In this document: positions 43,882 to 53,091 of the stretch, piece by piece | How the letters are laid out: each line of letters opens with the position of its first letter | Numbering within the stretch: the first letter of the stretch is position 1 | Origin: an uncultured Sulfitobacter sp. | GTDB taxonomy: Bacteria; Pseudomonadota; Alphaproteobacteria; Rhodobacterales; Rhodobacteraceae | Direction of reading: 5' to 3' | Assembly (NCBI RefSeq): GCF_947502895.1 | Contig: NZ_CANNBM010000003.1 | Coordinates: 62,001-126,000, forward strand | DNA length: 64,000 bases | The notes under the pieces: model-generated | Databases searched by the model: none | What the model saw: the letters and a program-made list of their open reading frames with translations, nothing else | What the model was told of the DNA's origin: nothing | Program-made: the position numbers and the translations under genes

Positions 43882-44229
43882 TTTTCCAAACCTCAGCCGC
43901 GCATAGAGCTTGATCTGGTCGCCGTCCTGCTCGATCGTGGTGTAATCAGGATATCCCATCAATTTCGAGCGGGTGATGTAGGTCAGCCGGCCCTCGCTCA
44001 CGCTCCCTGCAATCATCTGCGTGCGGGGCAGCGCCAGCATCGCTTGGTGCAAGTCAGACAAAAGGCCACTGCCCGCAGGCACGACCCGCGCCGACCAGCC
44101 TTCGCCGTCCGTGGTTTCGGCATTGCCAATCGGCTTGTGCCAGCGCGAGATATCCGTCGGCGCAAGGCGGATAAAAGCCAGCCCTGAAACGATCGCCAAA
44201 ACCAGAATAATCCAAATCATCATGCGCAC
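43807..44229 (-). CDS. DUF1499 family protein
   Basis: 140 residues. An N-terminal hydrophobic helix ('MMIWIILVLAIVSGLAFIRL') anchors or exports a domain with 'GSVSEGRLTYITRSKLMGYPDYTTIEQDGDQIKLYARLRFGKSDLGVNGKRLDGVL', which is characteristic of DUF1499. Function not established; probably periplasmic face of the inner membrane. It overlaps the convergent small exported protein gene at its 3' end. Confidence 0.88.
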   Translation of the reverse strand: MRMMIWIILVLAIVSGLAFIRLAPTDISRWHKPIGNAETTDGEGWSARVVPAGSGLLSDLHQAMLALPRTQMIAGSVSEGRLTYITRSKLMGYPDYTTIEQDGDQIKLYARLRFGKSDLGVNGKRLDGVLERVRRKRAEG

Positions 44230-44253
44230 CCTTTGTACCTTTTCATTGCCCGT

Positions 44254-45204
44254 CTACCTGTACGCAACTCCGGGCAGGACACACAACAGCTCATAGAGCA
44301 AATTGGCCGCTGTCAGCGCCGTATTGCCTGACGGATCATAGGGCGGCGAGACCTCGACCAAATCGCAGCCCACGATATTAAGCCCCTTCAACCCGCGGAT
44401 CAGCTCCAACGCCTGCGGCGTGGTCAGGCCACCAATTTCAGGCGTGCCGGTACCGGGTGCATAGGCAGGATCAAGGCTGTCGATATCGTAGGTTACATAG
44501 GTCGGTGTATCGCCAATGTCGCGGCGGATCTCACCGGCCAGCTGGCTCAGGCTGCGGTTCCACAACTCCTCTGCGGGCCACTGCTGAAAGCCCCAGCCCA
44601 CGGCCTCGCTGAAATCAGTCGCAGCATAGCCCGTGCCGCGAATGCCGATCTGATATGTTTTTTCAGGGCGGATCAGCCCCTCTTCGTAGGCGCGGCGAAA
44701 AACGGTGCCGTGGGTCTCTTTCTCGCCGAACATCTCGTCGTTCACATCCGCATGGGCATCAATATGGATAAGGGCCACAGGGCCGTGCCGCTTGGCCATC
44801 GCGCGCAGGATGGGCAGCGTGATCGAATGATCGCCCCCCATCGCCATAGGCATTGCGTCATACATCAGGATCTGGTCGTAACTCTCTTTGATGATTGATA
44901 AACTATTGCTCAGACTGAAAGTATTGATCGCCAGATCGCCAATGTCGGCCACCTGCAAGCTGTCAAAAGGTGCAGCCCCAGTGGCAAGGTTATAGGGGCG
45001 CAACATCGCGCTTTCGGCGCGAATTTGCTTGGGGCCGAACCGCGTACCCGAGCGCCAGGATGTCCCGATATCCATCGGAATGCCCAGCACAGCCACATCC
45101 AACCCCTTGAGGTCATTGACCGACGGCAGCCGCATAAACGTCCCCGGCCCCGAAAACCGCGCCAGCTCGTTGCCGCCAATCGGTTGGTTCTTCTCGCTCA
45201 TCAC
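44254..45204 (-). CDS. Ureohydrolase, guanidinobutyrase/agmatinase-like
   Basis: 316 residues of the arginase/agmatinase fold. Manganese ligands are in 'MAMGGDHSITLPIL', 'LIHIDAHADVNDEMFGEKETHG' and 'YDIDSLDPAYAPGTGTPEIGG'. The 'DAHADVNDEMFGE' segment is more like guanidinobutyrase and guanidinopropionase (GbuA/GpuA) than classical agmatinase, so the substrate may be a guanidino acid. Hydrolyses the guanidino group to urea and an amine. It lies 46 bases downstream of a second, different ureohydrolase. Confidence 0.85.
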   Translation of the reverse strand: MMSEKNQPIGGNELARFSGPGTFMRLPSVNDLKGLDVAVLGIPMDIGTSWRSGTRFGPKQIRAESAMLRPYNLATGAAPFDSLQVADIGDLAINTFSLSNSLSIIKESYDQILMYDAMPMAMGGDHSITLPILRAMAKRHGPVALIHIDAHADVNDEMFGEKETHGTVFRRAYEEGLIRPEKTYQIGIRGTGYAATDFSEAVGWGFQQWPAEELWNRSLSQLAGEIRRDIGDTPTYVTYDIDSLDPAYAPGTGTPEIGGLTTPQALELIRGLKGLNIVGCDLVEVSPPYDPSGNTALTAANLLYELLCVLPGVAYR

Positions 45205-45250
45205 TCTGTCCCCGCAGCCCTTCTAGGCCGCTGCTATTCCTACGCGCACC

Positions 45251-46219
45251 TTAGGTGCCCGCTCTCATCCGCGCGCCCAAAAGGCAGCATATTTCTGTCG
45301 CCACATGCGCCCCCGCTATTGCAGTCGCCCCTGTGGTATCAAAGGGCGGTGATACCTCAACGATATCGCCCCCTTTTATATTGATGCCCGCCAGATCACG
45401 CAGCATGGCTGCAGCCTGCCAACTGGCCAACCCGCCCCAAACCGGCGTTCCTGTGCCAGGCGCAAAAGCAGGATCAAGCGCATCTATATCAAATGTGAGG
45501 TATGTCGGATTATCCCCTAACACTTCCTTAATTTTTGCAACCGCCGCGGCAGTTCCACGCTCATGCACTTCACGCGCATCAATGGTCGTTACTCCCATTG
45601 TGTCGTCATTATGGGTGCGGATGCCCACCTGAACGCTGGTTGCGGCGTCCACATAGCCCAGCTTGATCGCTTTGTAGAACATGGTGCCATGGTCGATCCG
45701 CTCCATGTCATCATCGGGCCAAGTGTCTGAATGGGCATCAAAATGCAGCAGGCTCATCGGGCCGTATTTCTCGGCATAGGCCTTGAGGATGGGAAAACTG
45801 ATATAGTGATCGCCGCCCAGTGCCACCGATGCCGCGCCCGCCTCCAGTATCCCTGCGATGTGCCGCGTCAGCGTCGCGGGAAAGGCCGACACCTGCGCGT
45901 AATCAAATGCCAGATCGCCATAGTCCACGATAGCACACTCGCTCATCACGTCGAAATCCCAGCCATAAGGCGGATCATAGGGCTGCAAGGCACTCGCCTC
46001 ACGGATCGCACGCGGGCCAAGGCGGGTGCCTGTACGGTTCGTGACCGCTTGGTCAAAGGGCACGCCGGTTATGGCAATATCCACACCGCGCAAATCCTTG
46101 GAGTACTTGCGTCGCAAAAATGATGTGGCCCCGCCAAAGGCATTCTCGAAACTGGGCCCCTTTAGATCATCACGCGTAAACGCCTGATCGACTTGTGTTT
46201 TTGCATCCTCAAGCCCCAT
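45251..46219 (-). CDS. speB: Agmatinase-type ureohydrolase
   Basis: 322 residues, same fold as its neighbour but clearly divergent. Metal-site motifs are 'ALGGDHYISFPILKAYAEKYG', 'LLHFDAHSDTWPDDDMERIDHG' and 'FDIDALDPAFAPGTGTPVWGG', which match the agmatinase pattern common in Rhodobacteraceae. Converts agmatine to putrescine and urea. The ATG (46219) abuts the stop codon of the upstream M20 hydrolase (46220), so the three genes from 47389 to 44254 probably form one operon for guanidino and N-acyl amino compounds. Confidence 0.88.
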   Translation of the reverse strand: MGLEDAKTQVDQAFTRDDLKGPSFENAFGGATSFLRRKYSKDLRGVDIAITGVPFDQAVTNRTGTRLGPRAIREASALQPYDPPYGWDFDVMSECAIVDYGDLAFDYAQVSAFPATLTRHIAGILEAGAASVALGGDHYISFPILKAYAEKYGPMSLLHFDAHSDTWPDDDMERIDHGTMFYKAIKLGYVDAATSVQVGIRTHNDDTMGVTTIDAREVHERGTAAAVAKIKEVLGDNPTYLTFDIDALDPAFAPGTGTPVWGGLASWQAAAMLRDLAGINIKGGDIVEVSPPFDTTGATAIAGAHVATEICCLLGARMRAGT

Positions 46220-47389
46220 TTACTTGCCCGCCACCGGTTGTGCCGTCTCAACCATGCGCACAAAAAACGATGCCCCCACTGGCGCGATCTCGTCGTTGAA
46301 GTTGAATTTGGGGTGGTGCAGCCCTGCACCTTCGCCCGCACCAAGGAACAGATAGGCACCGGGTCGTTCCTCCAGCATATAGGCGAAATCCTCGGCGCCT
46401 GCGACCTTGGGCACATTGGCATTTACATTCGCATCTCCCACAACTTCACGCGCGACACGGGCGGCAAACTCGGTCTGGTCGGGCGCATTGAGCGTTGCGG
46501 GATAGCCCTGCTCATAGTCCAGCTCCGCCTCCACACCATAGCTTGCCGCTTGGCCTGCCACGATCTCGCCCATGCGGCGGTGGATCAGCTCTTGGGTTTC
46601 TTTGTCAAACGTACGCACGGTCCCATTAATCATCGCCGTATCGGGGATGATGTTGCTGGCCGATCCTGTATGGATCTGCGTAACCGAGATCACCTTTTCC
46701 TGCCCCGAATGGGTGTTGCGGCTGATGATCGTCTGGATCGCCTGCACCATGCCACAGGCCGCAACCACAGGATCAGCCGTCTCATGCGGCATGGCACCGT
46801 GGCCGCCGCGTCCCTTGATCTGGATGGTAAAGCTGTCCACCGCCGCCATGATCGGGCCGGGGGTGGTGTGGAACGTCCCGAAAGGCGCACCGGGAAAATT
46901 GTGGATGCCGTAAACCTCGGCAATCTCGAAACGGTCCATCATGCCTTCGGCACACATCACCTGTGCGCCGCCGCCGTCTTCCTCGGCGGGTTGGAAAATC
47001 AGCGCCACACGGCCCGCAAAATTACGCGTCTCAGCCAGATATTTCGCTGCTCCCAGCAACATGGCCGTATGCCCGTCATGCCCGCATGCGTGCATCTTGC
47101 CCGCATGGGTACTGGCATAGTCTACGCCCGTTTCTTCCTCAATCGGCAGCGCGTCAAAATCAGCCCGCAACCCCAATGTACGCCCCGCACCCGTGCCATT
47201 AATGATCGCCACAATGCCTGTCTGCGCGATCCCTGTGTGAATCTCGTCTACCCCGATCTCTTCCAGCCGCTCCTTGATAAACGCGGCCGTCTTGGGGCAG
47301 TCAAACCCCAGCTCCGGAATAGTATGCAAATGCTGGCGCCATTCGGTCATGTCGGTGGCGAATTCGGCAATACGGTTAAGAACAGGCAT
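46220..47389 (-). CDS. M20 family metallo-amidohydrolase (hippurate hydrolase/aminoacylase type)
   Basis: 389 residues. Metal-site motifs in order: 'MHACGHDGHTAMLLGAAKYLA', 'FQPAEEDGGGAQVM', 'GIHNFPGAPFG' and near the end 'AGAEDFAYMLEERPGAYLFLG'. The dimerisation insert is present ('VDSFTIQIKGRGGHGAMPHETADPV'). Cytoplasmic enzyme that hydrolyses N-acyl amino acids or similar amides; the substrate is undefined. First gene of the operon with the two ureohydrolases, divergent from mazG. Confidence 0.9.
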   Translation of the reverse strand: MPVLNRIAEFATDMTEWRQHLHTIPELGFDCPKTAAFIKERLEEIGVDEIHTGIAQTGIVAIINGTGAGRTLGLRADFDALPIEEETGVDYASTHAGKMHACGHDGHTAMLLGAAKYLAETRNFAGRVALIFQPAEEDGGGAQVMCAEGMMDRFEIAEVYGIHNFPGAPFGTFHTTPGPIMAAVDSFTIQIKGRGGHGAMPHETADPVVAACGMVQAIQTIISRNTHSGQEKVISVTQIHTGSASNIIPDTAMINGTVRTFDKETQELIHRRMGEIVAGQAASYGVEAELDYEQGYPATLNAPDQTEFAARVAREVVGDANVNANVPKVAGAEDFAYMLEERPGAYLFLGAGEGAGLHHPKFNFNDEIAPVGASFFVRMVETAQPVAGK

Positions 47390-47445
47390 GGGTGGACTCC
47401 TCTGTCAGGTTATCCTTATCTGACACCACAGCGAGAGGACCCGCA

Positions 47446-48279
47446 ATGCCCCCAAGCCCGAATAATGACCTGATCCACGACCAGACCGCAGGCATCGAGC
47501 GATTGGTCGAGATCATGCGCCGCCTGCGCGACCCCGATACGGGCTGCCCGTGGGACATTGTGCAGACCTTCGACACCATCGCCCCCTACACCATCGAGGA
47601 AGCCTATGAGGTTGCCGACGCGATAGAGCGGCGCGACTGGCCGGAGCTGGAAGGCGAACTGGGTGATCTGCTGCTGCAATCGGTCTATCACACGCAATTG
47701 GCCTCCGAAGAGGGCCATTTCACCTTTCAATCAGTGGTCCGCAACATCTCCGACAAGATGGTCGCGCGCCACCCCCATGTGTTCGGGGACGAGAGCCGCG
47801 ATAAATCCGCCGAACAACAGACCAAAGACTGGGAAGCCATAAAAGCAGCCGAACGTGCGGGCAAAGCGCAAAAAGGCGCGCTCGACGGTGTCGCCGTGGG
47901 CCTGCCTGCACTACTGCGCGCCTACAAGCTGCAAAAACGTGCCGCCCGCGTGGGCTTTGACTGGCCCGATACCGCCGATGTGATCGCCAAAATTCAGGAA
48001 GAAGCCGCCGAACTGGTCGAGGCCCGCGACACGCTCACCGCCGAAGAGCAGTTCGAGGAATTTGGCGATCTGATGTTCGTCATGGCCAATCTGGGCCGCC
48101 ACTTGGGGATTGAACCTGAAGCCGCCCTGCGTGCTGCAAACGCCAAATTTACCCGCCGTTTCGCAGGCGTAGAAGCCAAGCTGGCCGAGAGGGGTAAAGC
48201 ACCCACAGACAGCGATCTGGCAGAAATGGATGCGCTCTGGGACGCGGTAAAAGCGGACGAAAAAGCAAAAACGCGCTAA
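47446..48279 (+). CDS. mazG: Nucleoside triphosphate pyrophosphohydrolase
   Basis: 277 residues from ATG 47446 (GAGAGGACC upstream); an earlier in-frame ATG at 47392 is unlikely. Two MazG repeats are visible: 'GCPWDIVQTFDTIAPYTIEEAYEVADAIERRDWPELEGELGDLLLQ' and 'KIQEEAAELVEARDTLTAEEQFEEFGDLMFVMANLGRHL', each with the EExxE...ExxD metal site. Removes aberrant or excess NTPs. The stop overlaps the convergent sulfotransferase-like gene by four bases. Confidence 0.93.
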   Translation: MPPSPNNDLIHDQTAGIERLVEIMRRLRDPDTGCPWDIVQTFDTIAPYTIEEAYEVADAIERRDWPELEGELGDLLLQSVYHTQLASEEGHFTFQSVVRNISDKMVARHPHVFGDESRDKSAEQQTKDWEAIKAAERAGKAQKGALDGVAVGLPALLRAYKLQKRAARVGFDWPDTADVIAKIQEEAAELVEARDTLTAEEQFEEFGDLMFVMANLGRHLGIEPEAALRAANAKFTRRFAGVEAKLAERGKAPTDSDLAEMDALWDAVKADEKAKTR

Positions 48280-49163
48280 CGCAGCAGCATCACCGCGGGC
48301 ATGGCCGCAATCTCGTCGAGATGCTCCGCATAGCGCCCGTCAAGAATGCGCTTTTGTCGCTTGGAAAACTCTGAAACGCCATAAGACGCGCGGTCATCGC
48401 GGTGCTCTGCAATGATCTGCTGCCAATCGCCGCGTGCCAGCTTTTCGCCCGCATGATAGCGTTTTTGCAGCTCGATCATCGCCGCATCGGTGGCCGAATG
48501 ATTCATCCGCCGCGCAGGCTCCACCAGTGAGACATCCGCCAGATCAGGCACCAGCATCCCCGCCATATCCACACTGCGCCCGCGGCGACCATATTCGATC
48601 ACGACCAGTTCCTGAACACCCAGATGCTTGAACACCAGCCGCACCAGATCAGGCCAGCCGCGATCCATCTTCAACATATTCTGTCGCCCCTCGGCAAAGG
48701 GTGGCGACGGGTTGTCCTCGGCCCGCTTGCGGTAGGCCGAAATATACAGCCCCGCATAATCGCGCACCACCAACACCGCACGCAGCACTGGCGCGCCCGC
48801 TGCAGCGGCCAGCACATGCAACCGCTTTTCAGCAGCAGGATAAAACTGCCCGTTCGGGAAATGGATCATCTTTCCGGGGATATTCTCCTCCGACAAGATC
48901 ATCGCATGGGTGTCCGCCGTGGCGTGACGCGCAAGTTCCTTGGTGGCACCAGGCAGGAAAGTCGCCTCCCACTTGCCCGTGTTGCGCGGCTGCGGCAGGC
49001 GCAGGCGCAAATCACCATGCGGGATATCATCGCGCCCCGGATAGGCAACATCATATCCCGCTGCGCGCAGCACATCGCAGTTTTCGGCCAGCATCATCTG
49101 GAAGGATGATGTACCCGTACGGTGCGCGCCCAAATGCACATAAAGAGGTTTGCCACTAGTCAT
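48276..49163 (-). CDS. Sulfotransferase-like protein
   Basis: 295 residues from ATG 49163; an in-frame ATG at 49181 is an alternative. 'PLYVHLGAHRTGTSSFQMMLAENCDVLRAAGY' fits the 5'-phosphosulfate-binding loop at the start of PAPS-dependent sulfotransferases. 'VLRAVLVVRDYAGLYISAYRKRAED' fits the 3'-phosphate-binding Arg/Ser segment. The rest is divergent. It might sulfate a glycan or lipid, but no glycosyltransferase neighbours support this. Activity is inferred from fold motifs only. Confidence 0.65.
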   Translation of the reverse strand: MTSGKPLYVHLGAHRTGTSSFQMMLAENCDVLRAAGYDVAYPGRDDIPHGDLRLRLPQPRNTGKWEATFLPGATKELARHATADTHAMILSEENIPGKMIHFPNGQFYPAAEKRLHVLAAAAGAPVLRAVLVVRDYAGLYISAYRKRAEDNPSPPFAEGRQNMLKMDRGWPDLVRLVFKHLGVQELVVIEYGRRGRSVDMAGMLVPDLADVSLVEPARRMNHSATDAAMIELQKRYHAGEKLARGDWQQIIAEHRDDRASYGVSEFSKRQKRILDGRYAEHLDEIAAMPAVMLLR

Positions 49164-49273
49164 GCCCACAGCCTTACCCAATCAGCGCCCCCCTGCGCAA
49201 CACCCCTGATCCGCTGGACAACGCCGCGCTCAATTGCGAGTGTGCAGCAAAGCCCAATCGACAGGATACCCCA

Positions 49274-50215
49274 ATGCCGCCTCGCAAAATTATCATAGAT
49301 ACAGACCCCGGTCAGGACGATGCGGTCGCCATCCTGCTGGCTCTTGCCAGCCCCGACGAAATCGAAGTGCTGGGCATCACCTGTGTGGCAGGCAACGTGC
49401 CGCTGCCGCTAACAACGCGCAACGCGCGCATCGTGTGCGAGCTGGCAGGCCACCGCGATATAGCGATATATGCAGGCTGCGACCGCCCGCTAGGCCGTGA
49501 TCTGGTCACAGCCGAGCATGTGCACGGCAAAACCGGCCTCGACGGGCCCGATCTGCCCGAACCGACCATGCCACTGGCCGAAGGGCATGCGGTGGATTTC
49601 ATCATCGACCAGCTGCGCACCTATGCGCCCGGAACAGTGACACTCTGCCCGCTCGGGCCGCTGACCAACATCGCCACAGCCTTGCAAAAAGCGCCCGATA
49701 TCGCCAACCGCATCGCCAAAATCGTGCTGATGGGCGGCGGCTATTTCGAGGGCGGCAACATTACTCCTACCGCCGAATTCAACATTTACGTCGACCCACA
49801 AGCGGCTCATATCGTGTTCAAATGCGGCGCACCAATCGTTGTAATGCCGCTTGACGTCACGCACAAAGCCCTCGTGACCAAATCCCGCAACGACGCCATT
49901 CGCGCCCTTGGCACACCCACAGGCATCGCCGTGGCCCAAATGACCGAGTTCTTCGAGCGTTTCGACAAAGAAAAATACGGCTCTGAGGGCGCGCCCCTGC
50001 ATGATCCATGCGTTACGGCCTACATGATCGCCCCAGATCTGTTCACAGGGCGCCACATCAACGTCGAGATCGAAACCCAGTCAGAGCTGACCATGGGGAT
50101 GACCGTGGCCGACTGGTGGCGCGTCACCGACCGCGCGCCCAACGCTACCTTCATGGGCGATCTGGACGCCGACGGCTTCTTCTCCCTGTTGACCGAGCGG
50201 CTGGCCCGATTGTGA
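49274..50215 (+). CDS. Ribonucleoside hydrolase (IUNH family)
   Basis: 313 residues. The calcium-binding signature 'IIIDTDPGQDDAVAILLALASPDEIEVLGITCVAGNV' is at the N-terminus, with 'LPEPTMPLAEGHAVDFI', 'VLMGGGYFEGGNITPTAEFNIYVDPQAAHIVF' and a C-terminal Asp/His region ('HDPCVTAYMI'). Cleaves nucleosides into base and ribose for salvage. The TGA overlaps the GTG start of the GNAT gene. Confidence 0.93.
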   Translation: MPPRKIIIDTDPGQDDAVAILLALASPDEIEVLGITCVAGNVPLPLTTRNARIVCELAGHRDIAIYAGCDRPLGRDLVTAEHVHGKTGLDGPDLPEPTMPLAEGHAVDFIIDQLRTYAPGTVTLCPLGPLTNIATALQKAPDIANRIAKIVLMGGGYFEGGNITPTAEFNIYVDPQAAHIVFKCGAPIVVMPLDVTHKALVTKSRNDAIRALGTPTGIAVAQMTEFFERFDKEKYGSEGAPLHDPCVTAYMIAPDLFTGRHINVEIETQSELTMGMTVADWWRVTDRAPNATFMGDLDADGFFSLLTERLARL

Positions 50216-50661
50216 GCGCCGCCCTCACCCTTGGCAAGACAGAGCATCTGGACAAATTTCTGTCCCTTGTTGCCGCGTTTCATGCCGAGGAAGGCATCTC
50301 ATCAGACGAGGCCGTACGCCATGCAGGGATAGCTCCGCTGCTTGACGGCATCCCCTATGGCTGCGCCTACCTCATCGGGCCGCCGCGCGCGCCCATCGGC
50401 TATATCGTCATCACTTTCGGCTGGTCCGTTGAATTCGGCGGTCTCGACGGGATCATAGACGAGCTTTATATCCGCCCCGGTGTGCGTGGGCGCGGCATCG
50501 CGTCCGAGGCCCTCATTGCGCTGCCGCGTGCGCTGTCAGGCGCAGGACTGCGTGCGATCCATCTTGAAGTCGACAAAAACAACACCTCTGCCATCAAACT
50601 CTACCGCCGCGCTGGTTTCGTGCCGCGTGACAACTACATGTTCATGTCCAAAAGCCTCTGA
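50212..50661 (+). CDS. GNAT family N-acetyltransferase
   Basis: 149 residues from GTG 50212, which overlaps the nucleoside hydrolase stop; the frame upstream belongs to that gene's antiframe. The acetyl-CoA loop is 'YIRPGVRGRGIASEALIALPRAL', followed by 'AIHLEVDKNNTSAIKLYRRAGFVPRDNYMFM', the standard GNAT ending. Substrate unknown. It precedes selO by 12 bases. Confidence 0.9.
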   Translation: MSAALTLGKTEHLDKFLSLVAAFHAEEGISSDEAVRHAGIAPLLDGIPYGCAYLIGPPRAPIGYIVITFGWSVEFGGLDGIIDELYIRPGVRGRGIASEALIALPRALSGAGLRAIHLEVDKNNTSAIKLYRRAGFVPRDNYMFMSKSL

Positions 50662-50673
50662 GCGGAGACCGCA

Positions 50674-52083
50674 ATGCACATCCCCTTTGACAACAGCTAT
50701 GCCACCTTGCCCGAGGCCTTCTATTCCAAGCTGGCCCCCACATCGGTAAAGACCCCCAAGCTGCTGGCATTCAACGAAGATCTGGCAACGCTTCTGGGTA
50801 TGGAAGGCGCGTCAAACGATGAAGTTACCGCCACTTTCAGTGGTAACGAAATACCCCAAAATTCAGACCCTCTGGCCCAGCTCTATGCTGGTCACCAGTT
50901 TGGCAACTACAATCCGCAATTGGGCGATGGCCGCGCTATCCTTCTGGGCGAAGTGATTGATACCAAAGGCATACGCCGCGACATTCAACTAAAAGGTTCA
51001 GGCCGCACCCCCTATTCGCGCGGCGGTGACGGGCGCGCATGGCTGGGGCCAGTGCTGCGTGAATATCTGGTGTCCGAGGCAATGCACGCCCTTGGCATCT
51101 CTACCACCCGCGCACTGGCTGCTGTTGCCACGGGCGAGGACATCTTGCGCGAACAAGGCATGTTGCCCGGTGCCATTGTCACCCGCGTAGCTTCCAGCCA
51201 CCTGCGGGTCGGGACTTTTCAGGTTTTCGCCCACCGCGGCCAATTGGACGATCTGCAAACTCTTACCGACTATGCCATTGCCCGCCACTACCCCGACGCC
51301 AACGGCCCGATGGACCTGCTCCACGCTGTCTGTGCCGCACAGGCCAGTCTGGTAGCCGCGTGGATGTCTGTGGGCTTCATCCACGGTGTCATGAACACCG
51401 ATAATTGCAGCATAGCGGGCGAGACGATAGATTATGGCCCCTGCGCCTTCATGGATGATTTCCACATGGGCCGCGTGTTCTCCAGCATCGACCAGCAGGG
51501 CCGCTATGCCTATGGCAACCAGCCCAACATGGCGATTTGGAACATGGCCCAACTGGCCACCGCCCTGATCCAGCTGTCACCGGACAAGGACGCAGGCGTC
51601 GAGGAAGCAACCGCGATCATCCACGCCATGCCCGACCAGATCGAGGCCGCATGGCTGGCGCGTTTCGCCGCCAAAATCGGCATCACCACCGCCACAGAGA
51701 CGGACAGAGAGTTGATCCAAGCGCTGCTTGACCTGATGCAAACCGATGGCGCGGATTTCACCAACACTTTCCGCGCCCTGCCCACAGCTACAGCACGCGA
51801 TCAGTTCACCGACCGTGATGCCTTTGATGCATGGGCGCAGACCCACGCGGCCCGCATCGCGTCCGAGCCTGATCCAACTGCGACAATGAATACGGTTAAC
51901 CCCGCAGTGATCCCGCGCAACCACCGGATCGAGCAGATGATAGAAGCCGCCACCACAGGCGACATGGCCCCGTTCGAACGCCTCAGCACGGCCTTTGCCA
52001 CGCCCTACACGCTCACCGATACCGACCTTGCAAACCCGCCCAGCGAGGCCGAGATCGTCCCCGCGACGTTCTGCGGGACCTAA
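50674..52083 (+). CDS. selO: Protein adenylyltransferase SelO (YdiU family)
   Basis: 469 residues. Pseudokinase-fold motifs: 'QLYAGHQFGNYNPQLGDGRAILLGEV', 'IQLKGSGRTPYSRGGDGRAWLGPVLREYLVSEAMHALGI', 'GFIHGVMNTDNCSIAGETIDYGPCAFMD'. SelO transfers AMP to Ser/Thr/Tyr of redox proteins during oxidative stress. The C-terminus ends with Cys-Gly-Thr, where many homologues have a Sec or Cys three from the end. Somewhat shorter than E. coli YdiU, but all core motifs are present. Confidence 0.94.
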   Translation: MHIPFDNSYATLPEAFYSKLAPTSVKTPKLLAFNEDLATLLGMEGASNDEVTATFSGNEIPQNSDPLAQLYAGHQFGNYNPQLGDGRAILLGEVIDTKGIRRDIQLKGSGRTPYSRGGDGRAWLGPVLREYLVSEAMHALGISTTRALAAVATGEDILREQGMLPGAIVTRVASSHLRVGTFQVFAHRGQLDDLQTLTDYAIARHYPDANGPMDLLHAVCAAQASLVAAWMSVGFIHGVMNTDNCSIAGETIDYGPCAFMDDFHMGRVFSSIDQQGRYAYGNQPNMAIWNMAQLATALIQLSPDKDAGVEEATAIIHAMPDQIEAAWLARFAAKIGITTATETDRELIQALLDLMQTDGADFTNTFRALPTATARDQFTDRDAFDAWAQTHAARIASEPDPTATMNTVNPAVIPRNHRIEQMIEAATTGDMAPFERLSTAFATPYTLTDTDLANPPSEAEIVPATFCGT

Positions 52084-52967
52084 ACCGCGCGCGGCTTTCG
52101 ATTGATAAGCGTAATACCGACCGCAACCAGCCCCAGCGCCAGCCAGATCGAGGGCGCAATCTCCTCACCCAGCAGAATCCACCCCATCAGCACTGATGCC
52201 ACCGGCGAGATAAAGCTGAATGATGCGACCGAATTGGCCGGATACCGCTTCATTAACCAGAACCACGCCAGAAAGCCGAAACTGCCTACCGCGATGATCT
52301 GGAACGCCATGCCCGCAATGTGAATCGGCTGCAATTCGCGAATAAACGGCCCGAACAGCGGCGCGAGCAACAGCAAAATAGGCGCAGATACAGCCACCTG
52401 CGAGACAAGCTGCTGCTCGGGCGGCACATCGGCCAGCGGTGTCACCCGCACCAGCAGCGCAATCGCGGCCCAACTGAGCGCCGAAACCAGCGCGAGCAAG
52501 TCCCCAGCCCAGCTTACCTCGCCGCCGCCACGATCCGACAGCGCAACGATCACGCCGGAAAAGGCCAGCACCAGCCCCAACGCCTTGCGCCGTGTCAAAC
52601 GCTCGTCCGGTAGCAGCACCGTGCTGGCCAGCGCCAGCCACAGCGGCATTGAATAGAAAATCACCGAACTGCGGCTTACCGTGGTCAGGTCAAGAGCGTT
52701 ATATAAACACAAGAATTCAAACGCAAAAAGAAGCCCGGACACGATCGCCCATGGCCGTGCCGCTGGCGCAATCCGCAGCGACACCCCCCGCAGATGCATC
52801 CAGCCCAACAGCACAAAAACCGCCCCGGCCGAGCGGACACCCGCTGCGAAAACAGGGCTGATCCCGTCACCCGTAACTTTGATAACAACCTGATTAAACG
52901 ACAGATGCAGCGCGAAAGCGGTCAGCGCCACGGCGCCGAATGCGTCCATTTGTGTTTTGCGTTCCAT
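52080..52967 (-). CDS. DMT family transporter (EamA)
   Basis: 295 residues with ten hydrophobic helices in two EamA repeats, from 'FGAVALTAFALHLSFNQVVIKV' to 'SIWLALGLVAVGITLINRK'. Likely exporter of amino acids or other metabolites; the substrate cannot be deduced. The 3' end overlaps the convergent selO stop by four bases. Confidence 0.9.
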   Translation of the reverse strand: MERKTQMDAFGAVALTAFALHLSFNQVVIKVTGDGISPVFAAGVRSAGAVFVLLGWMHLRGVSLRIAPAARPWAIVSGLLFAFEFLCLYNALDLTTVSRSSVIFYSMPLWLALASTVLLPDERLTRRKALGLVLAFSGVIVALSDRGGGEVSWAGDLLALVSALSWAAIALLVRVTPLADVPPEQQLVSQVAVSAPILLLLAPLFGPFIRELQPIHIAGMAFQIIAVGSFGFLAWFWLMKRYPANSVASFSFISPVASVLMGWILLGEEIAPSIWLALGLVAVGITLINRKPRAV

Positions 52968-53091
52968 ACCTTACAGGGGGCCGCAGGCGCGGAAATGTCA
53001 ATGCGTGGCAGCCATACGTTTTCCCCCGACATTCCAGCCCTGAATATGCAATGTTAACTTACAAACGATTCAAAAAAGGGGGGACTCAACC

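Noticed and set aside
46193..47473. A 426-codon plus-strand frame opposite the M20 gene
   Set aside because: It is the antisense of a clear M20 hydrolase with all metal motifs; no ribosome site or family features.
50008..50211. N-terminal extension of the GNAT gene
   Set aside because: This part is an alternative frame within the nucleoside hydrolase; the GTG at 50212 overlaps the previous stop as neighbouring genes do.
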